Source of the DNA: Mixophyes australis | Lineage: Eukaryota > Chordata > Amphibia > Anura > Limnodynastidae | Assembly (NCBI GenBank): GCA_036250195.1 | Contig: JAVHZZ010000005.1 | Coordinates: 182,139,448 to 182,203,447, forward strand | Direction of reading: 5' to 3' | DNA length: 64,000 bases | Shown here: one piece after another, positions 56,760 to 64,000 of the stretch | Layout: every line of letters starts with the position of its first letter | Position numbering within the stretch: position 1 is the stretch's first letter | The notes under the pieces: generated by a model | What the model was told of the DNA's origin: nothing | Seen by the model: the letters and a program-made list of their open reading frames with translations, nothing else | Database searches by the model: none | Program-made: the position numbers and the translations under genes

Positions 56760-56990
56760 AGTTGCGTGGGTTTCCTCCGGGTGCTCCGGTTTCCTCCCAC
56801 ACTCCAAAAACATACTGGTAGGTTAATTGACTGCTACCAAATAGACCCTAGTCTATGTGTCTGTCTGTATTTGTGTTAGGTAATTTAGACTGTAAGCCCC
56901 AATGGGGCAGGGACTGATGTGAGTGAGTTCTCTGTACAGCGCTGCGGAATTAGTGGTACTATATAAATAAATGGTAATGATGATGATGAT
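56760..56990 (+). mobile_element. SINE, 5'-truncated
   Basis: GTGGGTTTCCTCCGGGTGCT, TCCCACACTCCAAAAACATA, GGGGCAGGGACTGATG and GCGGAATTAGTGGTAC, then a GAT tail. Same family as 15328 and 59730. The tRNA-like head is absent. Confidence 0.75.
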
Positions 56991-57211
56991 AGACCCCTTA
57001 ATTATACCTTACAAATACTCAAAAAGTATAGATAAATGAAATGATATCTTAATTTTAGTAATTCAATTAGTTTTTGTTATTTCAAGGGTCTGATTTTGTT
57101 TGTTAATTTAGTTTACATTTGTACTAAATCCATTTTAAATAGTGACTAAACCCAAACATGAGGACACTTCCTGTAGCTATTATTATGTGTTTGAAGTCTC
57201 TCTCCTGTACT

Positions 57212-57489
57212 CAGGGCCGGATTTACCACTATGCAACCTAGGCACTTGCCTAGGGCCCAGCGGTCCCCAGAGGGCCCTCCCAGGGCTGGCGGTGAGACCA
57301 ACCTTTAAAAATGGGCCACTACTTATGGGACAGTGCTATGTGCTTGCCCCCCTGGGCTAAAGTCTGCCAGCCAGGCCCTGAATAAGGCTATATGTTATGC
57401 TAAAAACTATAGTGCTATGGATTTTTTCAGGGAGGGGGCCCCAAACCAGTATCTTGCCTAGGGCCCCATGAGGTCTAAATCCGGCTCTG
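57212..57489. mobile_element. 278-bp hAT MITE with perfect 8-bp target duplication
   Basis: CAGGGCCGGATTTACC at the left, inverted as TAAATCCGGCTCTG at the right. The flanks are CCTGTACT on both sides (57204-57211 and 57490-57497). Inner CTAGGCACTTGCCTAGGGCC and CTTGCCTAGGGCCCC blocks. Non-autonomous. Confidence 0.9.
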
Positions 57490-57499
57490 CCTGTACTGC

Positions 57500-59725
57500 A
57501 ATATTATAGCTCCACCAATTGTTATCTAACAATGGCCAAGGGGAAGGATTATATGGACTATTCCTTTGAAAACACACTACATTATTTGTCTGTTCATCTC
57601 AAATTAACCATGCTGTGTGGAATCAATTTAGAAGTAAGCAACATATTCTGAAGATGGGTTGTATTTGTATTTTCTTTCAGAAATAATATTAGCTGCTTTA
57701 AACTGGATAAGTTAATGTCTAGAATATTGCCAATAATTCTTTCCAATGCAAATGCTGCTGTTTTGCAGACAGACAAATTAAAGTGATAGAGGTATCCGAG
57801 TTGTTGTGTTTACCTTAGCTTATGGCAGGAAGCCCAGGATAATGGGTTTACAATAGTATGTTTATGTACAGAGTGTCTGTTGACATGGAACCTGTCATAG
57901 TCAGTGCACAGTAGGTTGCAGACCTTTTAAAGGATTAGAAGCTACCTCTATAACCATTTTTCTGAGCAATGTGATCTGTTTACGTTTTAAATGATACATC
58001 TAATGCAAATTGCCAACCTATCTAAATACAAAACATATTATGCTTTGTATATGATTGTCAACAAATATGAGGAAAATATCTACCTGAAAGAACACAATAC
58101 ATACGAAATATTTTTTTATTAATCCAGTGAATATCAAAAGACCATCAATATGATATATAGCTTGAAACATTGACTTTAACTTAATCAGAGAACATACTAT
58201 TAATTCACAATACGATTCTGAAGACGATTTAGGCCAATAATTGATTAATGTATTCCACCTCTCCTCACCCTCAATATAAAAAAAAGAATGTCATTGTTTG
58301 ACAGCCCTAATTGTGACCCATAGGACCGGGTGTTTAACTCAAGCACTAAACAACTGGTCACACATGGCACCAAATTCAACTTAAATCCTGCCGCTAGGTG
58401 CTTGGGTTGAGCGGGAAATTATATCATAGGTATGTGCACTTTTGAAACAAGAATTAAACATTTATGTGTATGTTGCCAAAGGCATGTGCCCCCTTTTGTA
58501 TGTTCTTTTTGTATTTTTGTTGTTCTTTTTTATGTTCTCTTTGTATTTAGTAAACACGCTACACCCACTTATTGGTCCAATTTAACATTTTCTGCAATGG
58601 AATAAATTAATAATAAAATAGATATTGAATGCAAACCACAGCTTTGTTGATGATTACTTTATATAAGCAACAGTTTTAATGTACATTAGAGTCTACATGA
58701 GCAATGAAATTGTGAAACAGTAGGTTGGTGCTCTGGAATGCTGAGTTTTTAGAGCGAAGTCTGTTCTTATGTAGGGAAGTGGAAAATGACCATGTATTTC
58801 ATTTGTGGATCAATAGAGTTCAGTGAACACAATGGACAGCTTGGTTCCTGATTTTAGTGACACACAACATTAAGGCATGCAACCTGCTGGCATAGATACC
58901 GCGCATTTGAGGATAAACTCTAAGAGAAAAGAGAATGAGGGAAAATGACAATGTTAAAAATACATAACCAAATTTATAGGTGAGTGTATGATTTGTTCAT
59001 TTTAGTAATTCAATGGATTTAAATTATTTCAGTAATCTATTTCCAAACATTGCATTTTCACACTCACTTACATATCTACAATCGTACTTCTAGAGCAGTT
59101 TCTAGACAAACTGGCTCCAAGGTCAAAGCTACACCCGGCCCCTCCTCAATACCAACAGCATAGAGAACTTTTACTGTAAAAAATTTTTTTAGCAAGGATG
59201 TGGCCATACAAAATATTGGGTGGTGTGACTGTGCCAATATTACCAAAGAGTGACGGTGAATATCTGTGTTAATGTTCCTACTTGCTGGTGTCCGGCCAGG
59301 ATTACACCTTTCAGTGTGTCCCCCTCCTGCTTTTTATACAGTAGCAGGTACTCGCAACCCATGCCATCCCTGGATTAACAAAAATCAAACTGTCAAGCCT
59401 TTCCTTTGTGATGAAGATACTGGTGATGATACTGGCCCCTGTATCAGCATGGTCCTCTCTTGACTTACCTTTAATTTAAATCACCCTTTTTGTCTCCCAA
59501 ACTCATGTCATCTCCCTTTGTCTCTTTTGCCCACTACCTCATTTCTGCTGCTCCTTGTCTCCTCTGCCCACTTGTGTCATGTCTGCCCCCTCTGTCCTCC
59601 CATGTTTTTTCTGTTCACTGTGCTCATGTTTGATCTCTGCTCTCGCACCCCTTTATTCATGTCTGATACACACCATCATTTTATCCTATCATACTATATC
59701 ATATGATGCCCAATATTTTATATAG
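57500..59725. other. Unassigned; possible conserved patch near 57640-57800
   Basis: No supported gene. 57660-57790 includes CCAATGCAAATGCTG (octamer) and ACAAATTAAAG and lacks repeat signatures. 59460-59660 is a loose TCTCCTTTGCCC-type pyrimidine repeat. Confidence 0.35.
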
Positions 59726-59729
59726 CCTA

Positions 59730-59985
59730 TGGAGTTTATATTTTCTCCCCATGTTTGTGTGGGTTTCCTCCGGGTGCTCCAGTTTCCTCCCACACTCCAA
59801 AAACATACTGGTAGGTTAACTAGCTGCTGACAAAATTAACCCTGTAGGTGTCTGTGTCTGAGTGTTTGTGTGTGTTAGGGAAATTAGATTGTAAGCAACA
59901 TTGTGGCAGGGACTAATGTGAATGGCAAATACTCTCTGTACAATTCTGTGTAATTGGTAACGCTATATAAGCAAATAAATTTAAT
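59730..59985 (+). mobile_element. SINE, 5'-truncated
   Basis: TTTTCTCCCCATGTTTGTGT, GGGTTTCCTCCGGGTGCTCC and the later blocks ending CGCTATATAAGCAAATAAAT. More diverged than the copy at 56760; the tail is AAATTT-rich and lacks GAT units. Confidence 0.7.
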
Positions 59986-60429
59986 AAATATCCATTGCAT
60001 AATAGTGTGACTGGATGACTTATAAATAACTTATGGTATAAATTTATTTAAAGGAAATAGCGCAGAGCACTTATTTATATAATTGCCAATGCACTTATTT
60101 TTGATATTGTGTATATAGTAATATAGGAAATCTTTATTTCTGAGACCAGGGGAGATAATTAGTTTTTTCTGTTTTAACTTTGCTAGAGGAAATGCATTAT
60201 TTCTGATGTATATATCTGATACAATAAGCCTTTGTTTAGAAAGTCTTTTGTATATCTTGGTGTAAGGAAATGCCTTTTTTTGGGTTTGCAACTTTTCTTG
60301 GGGAATTATTTTCTTTGGAGGAATTGTGTATTTCCTCCTCTGCAACTGTTGGAAGAAAGCACCCATGTTAATCTCATGTTGATTAGACCTTTTGATGTGA
60401 GTGTCCAGTACCCCTTAAGGGAAAGGAAG

Positions 60430-60780
60430 GGATAATTAGAATTACTGTCAGATGTCCACTGTAAGATGCAGGAAATCACAGCAAGGTTTTAGGATATCAC
60501 AGATAAGCGTAAATATTGTTAGCTTTGCATTGCATGTAAAACCATGTTTGGGTAAAAAAATTGCATCTTGATTCTAAAAATAGTCTGAAGCTGTGTCTAA
60601 AACTGTATAAAAAGAGAGCGCTTGTAAACTGAAATGTATCATTCTGATGTTCCATCTGACCTAACCACTGATACCTTTAATCAGTGGAACTGTCCTTGTC
60701 TGGACAGTTTGGCGAAATAAACATCATTCTCTGCTTCAAGACCCTGCTTGACAACTTCTTCAATATTGGTGTAATCCTGT
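60430..60780 (+). mobile_element. LTR-like promoter and polyadenylation block
   Basis: TATA box TATAAAAAG (60606-60614), then 100 bp later AATAAA (60716-60721). Between them are two tandem hairpins: CCACTGAT...ATCAGTGG (60665-60687) and AACTGTCC...GGACAGTT (60688-60709). A GT-rich stretch (TTGGTGTAATCCTGTG) follows. This spacing is that of a retroviral U3-R-U5 unit. LTR ends and target duplication were not found. Confidence 0.4.
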
Positions 60781-60789
60781 GACCTACAG

Positions 60790-62010
60790 ATTAGACCCTA
60801 AATCTAATCCGACCTCCGGATGTTTCCGGAGGTTTGGACCCAGCTCTCCAGTACCACCACTCTGCCACTACCCAGCAGCTCTGGCCAGTGTGATAGGCCA
60901 TCCACAGCATCCTGATCAATAGTAAGCGGTCAGGTGTACCAGCCCAAGTATACCAGCACGGAAGTACACTAGCAGCGACAGTTAACCAGAAGGAACATGG
61001 CTCTGGATTCCATAAAGGAGTCCAGTGGTGGCAGCAGATTCTTCCTAATGCGGCAGGAGGGGCATATTTAGAATAGCGAAAGGGGACGGTGGCAAAGTAA
61101 GCCAAGCCGGTTTCCAGCAACAACAGACAGGGTGGCATAGGTGGTCCATCCTGTCACACACAGATTTTCCTTATCGTTGTATGCTCTTCCCCTTTATTAT
61201 ACCTATTGTGTCTTCACAATCATGCCCCCTTGTATCATATCTGTTCCAATTTTAATGGCACTTTAATGTCGGTTATGCGCCCCTAGGTTTTCTCCGCTAT
61301 AAGGTAATTAGGTCACCACACTTTATGGAGAAGCGGAATTATCACACAGCACTGTCATACTAGAAGCCCTGATGTGGACACAGTACTGGTACTAATATAC
61401 CTTACATTCAGTGGTCACGACCACACCTCAAGATCAGGACTATCTGATTGTTTTATATTTATTTTTTGTTTTGGTATTGCTTTGTTGAGATTTGTTTTGA
61501 TTCATTTGTTTTTATCCCATTAACTTTACAGTGATACTACTGTTTGAGCAACAATTATATATTCTTTGGCTATAAACAAATATCTGTTTGCCCTATTTCT
61601 GCTGTGTCCTGGTTTTAATAAATGTCCATCCTCATCTTTTCCCCAGAATGCCCAGACATGGCATTTCACTCTTTGTGTAGGAATGCCCTTCACCAGGCAT
61701 CCCAAGTCATTCTCAAAAATTGCTCAGACATATTGCTAGTGTGGTTACTTGCAGAGAGCAGATTCCTGGAAAAGGCCCATTGCCCTACATTAGCCATGCT
61801 CTGCTCCCATTTCTTGCAAGTTTACCGAAGGAATGAATCAAAAGCATACGGAGAAACTCCTCTGGTTCTTTTCACAAGGTGTGGGCTCCCTGGATCTCCA
61901 TTCACAATCAACCCCTGCCCAATCTATTATCCTGCCCCACACTTAAGTTTCTATTTAACAAACCTATAAAGTAATAATAATGCTATCCACCTGAGCAATC
62001 TGCTTCCCTA
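60790..62010. other. Unassigned, perhaps leader of the LTR element above
   Basis: A 115-codon minus frame (60791-61138) and a 115-codon plus frame (61622-61969) have no recognisable domain. GTCCAGTGGTGGCAGCAG at 61020 might belong to a retroelement leader. Confidence 0.35.
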
Positions 62011-62014
62011 CAAC

Positions 62015-63320
62015 CAGGGCCGGACTGGGACTAAAAATCAGCCCTGGCATTTAAAGCACAAAGGCCCACCTGCTGTGAGCTCCATGCACTATATTGTTGC
62101 ACACTGATGCTGGCGCAGTGTACGTTGCTGGTGCAGTACAACATGATGTAGTGTGTGTGTGGGGGGGAGGGTATTTATTTCTCCTAATGACCCTAAAACA
62201 TTACATTGTTAGCACCCCAATTACATCAATAAATACCATAGCAATACATTATTAGTACCCAAATTACAGCAATAAATAACCTCCACACACACTCATACTA
62301 CATCAATACCCACCCACATTACAGCAACCAGCATCACCCCCCACATTACAGCAACCAGCATCACCTCCACATTACAGCAACTGGCATCACCCCCCAAATT
62401 ACAGCAACCAGCATCACCCCCCACATTACAGCAATACCCTCTCCTACTTAGTAGCAATACTAAGCCCCAAACACACTACAACAATGCCACACCATACTAC
62501 AGCAATACCACCAATTATACAGGCGCCATTGTAGGAAACCAATGTTTTGCTTTTTTCAAATCTCCCACAAAATAGCAACAACAGAGTACTTACACACATA
62601 TAGGTAACAGGTACCCTTTTCCCTCAAATTAAATAGTAATGGCAGAATTTTCATGAATCATTCCACATGAATGGAATGGCTCTTTCACAAATACCGGTAT
62701 ATCAGAAAAAACGTAACTATTGAATGATCATTTGAACCCACGCGGCCGCATTAAAAGTATTTCCAACTACAGCAAAATGTCATAGAATTTTTTTTTTTTT
62801 TTTTACCACAGTAACTGAATATGCGTCTTTTCTATTCATTTTGAATAACACAGTATATAAATTAAGAGGGATAGAGGAGTTGGGTGAGAGATAATTGGAT
62901 GTGATCCATCAGTTTGATTAGATAGGAAACCCCCTTGACTTACAGGCAGGGTCGACAAGGAATTTTGGGCCCCGCTCCAGTAACTTATATGGGTCCACGT
63001 CATATTTAACAATGATAGACTTGACTTTGGCAGAAGTTCATATTATGCCACACCATAGTGCCCCCAGTTCATATTATGCCACACCGCAGTGCCCCCAGTT
63101 CATGTTATGTCAAATCGTAGTGCCCCCAGGTCATATTATGCCACATAGTATTACCCTCAATTAATATTTGCCCATGCAGTAGTGCCCACAAATCATATTA
63201 TGGCATAGTAGTGCCTCCAAATCATATACCATACAGTAATGCCCCCAAATCATATTATGCCACAACAGTGCCCCCAAATAACATTATGCCATACAGTAGT
63301 GCCCCCAAATAACATTAGTG
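62015..63320 (-). mobile_element. Large hAT-related repeat, copy B, inverted relative to copy A
   Basis: Begins CAGGGCCGGACTGGGACTAA, the complement of the right end of copy A (29501). It matches copy A through the 27-bp minisatellite (62322-62445), AGGCGCCATTGTAGGAAACC (62521), CAACAACAGAGTACTTACAC, the GCGGCCGC landmark (62743), CAGGGTCGACAAGGAATTTT (62948) and the 30-bp minisatellite (63040-63316). The hAT insertion of copy A is absent. The left flank is CCTACAAC (62007-62014); the matching flank at the other end was not found, so the true end may lie outside the window. Confidence 0.7.
63040..63316 (-). repeat. Tandem repeat, about 30 bp, about 8-9 copies
   Basis: Units of CATATTATGCCACA and AGTGCCCCCA. 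About twice the copy number of the paralogous array at 24977-25095. Confidence 0.75.
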
Positions 63321-63374
63321 CCCAGACAAAAACTCATTCACAAATAAAAATTGGTACAGCATATCAGATACTGA

Positions 63375-63550
63375 GGGGCATATTCAATTCTGGGCGGAAA
63401 CGCCAACAATCCCGCGGTCCGCGCACTATTATAGTTATTACGGTAATAGTGCGCAGAAAAAAATTAATACGGTAATTTTCTTGCTGGATTTCAGCTCGCA
63501 GCTCCCTGAGCCATGAGCTGAAATTCAGCTAACTACTTCCGTAATAACTT
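63375..63550. mobile_element. Harbinger-like MITE, one end lost
   Basis: GGGGCATATTCAATTCTGGG start, core GCGCACTATTATAG...TACGGTAATAGTGCGC and TGAGCTGAAATTCAGCTAAC as in 43682 and 43835. The expected GAATTGAATATGCCCC end is missing after 63550. Confidence 0.65.
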
Positions 63551-64000
63551 AGTACACCATTTACAATGCAAACAAAAATAGATTTATTGACACAATCACA
63601 GCTAAAATTTATGACAAGCAGCGTTTTTTCCTCTTAATTAAAAATCTCTGTACAGATAAATATGCAAGAAACATTACAGCGCAATAATGAGCAATACATA
63701 GTGTTTTAAACGTCATTGGATACACAGTAGTGCCCCCAGTTCAACAAAGGATGGTTAAAAACACATTGCACACGAGAAAATATATGAACTTACCTAATTA
63801 TGGCATCATGTGTTCTGTTCTCCTACTGGGCGCGATGGGCGAGGAGTGATCAGCAGCTGTCAGCTCACACAGAAAGTCGGGAGCAGGGACAGAGGGCAGT
63901 GGTCGAAGTGGAAATATAGACGTGGGGGTATAGAAAATATAAGTGAATGGAGTATGAAGGCTTGATTTTTTTATTTTTTTTTAACTCTTGTCCCCTCTGT
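63551..64000. other. Unassigned sequence
   Basis: No gene seen. ACACAGTAGTGCCCCCAGTT at 63722 echoes the minisatellite unit of copy B, so the large repeat may continue beyond the MITE to here. Confidence 0.4.

Overview
This window is repeat-rich nuclear DNA of a vertebrate, most likely an anuran amphibian. The evidence is the mix of repeats: DIRS-like tyrosine-recombinase retroelements, CR1, L1 and L2-like LINEs, a Gmr1-like Ty3/Gypsy element, a Penelope-like element, hAT and Harbinger-like MITEs, and SINE/LINE tails ending in GAT repeats. The species call is inference. I found no host protein-coding gene, tRNA or rRNA. Almost every recognisable protein segment belongs to a mobile element, and most are broken.

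Layout. 0-10 kb: MITEs and fold-back elements (227-283, 3906-4215, 4465-4931, 6505-6818, 9338-9638) in otherwise unassigned sequence. 11-14.3 kb: a minus-strand DIRS-like pol, interrupted by an L2-like LINE (13328-14034) and a 130-bp MITE (11826-11955). 15-18.7 kb: a minus-strand Tc1-like transposon disrupted by a 2515-bp LTR-like insertion (16100-18614) with an ATTC target duplication; that insertion has a promoter-like head and an array of short covarying palindromes. 22-23.3 kb: a second DIRS-like remnant. 25-29.5 kb: hAT elements nested inside one another inside a larger repeat, whose inverted paralogue at 62-63.3 kb preserves the empty insertion site. 34-36.3 kb: a MITE inside a CR1 LINE inside an L1-like LINE. 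36.7-42.7 kb: a 642-bp solo LTR, then a decayed Gmr1-like Gypsy element with integrase upstream of reverse transcriptase and a SCAN-like capsid segment. 43.6-44.7 kb: MITEs. 46-50 kb: the quietest stretch, with AT-rich, homeobox-site-like sequence that may include conserved non-coding DNA. 50-56.5 kb: an LTR with an internal minisatellite and an L2 tail inside it, then Sushi-like Gypsy gag and pol fragments split by other insertions, one being a Penelope-like element with a hammerhead-ribozyme core. 57-64 kb: a hAT MITE with an 8-bp duplication, SINEs, an LTR-like promoter/polyadenylation block and the second copy of the large repeat.

The window is best read as a stratigraphy. Target-site duplications, and reading frames that resume on the far side of insertions, let several events be put in order without a database. 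No operon or pathway is present. The most unusual items are the palindrome array in the 2.5-kb LTR, the hammerhead core, the integrase-first Gypsy element and the paralogous empty site of the nested hAT element.
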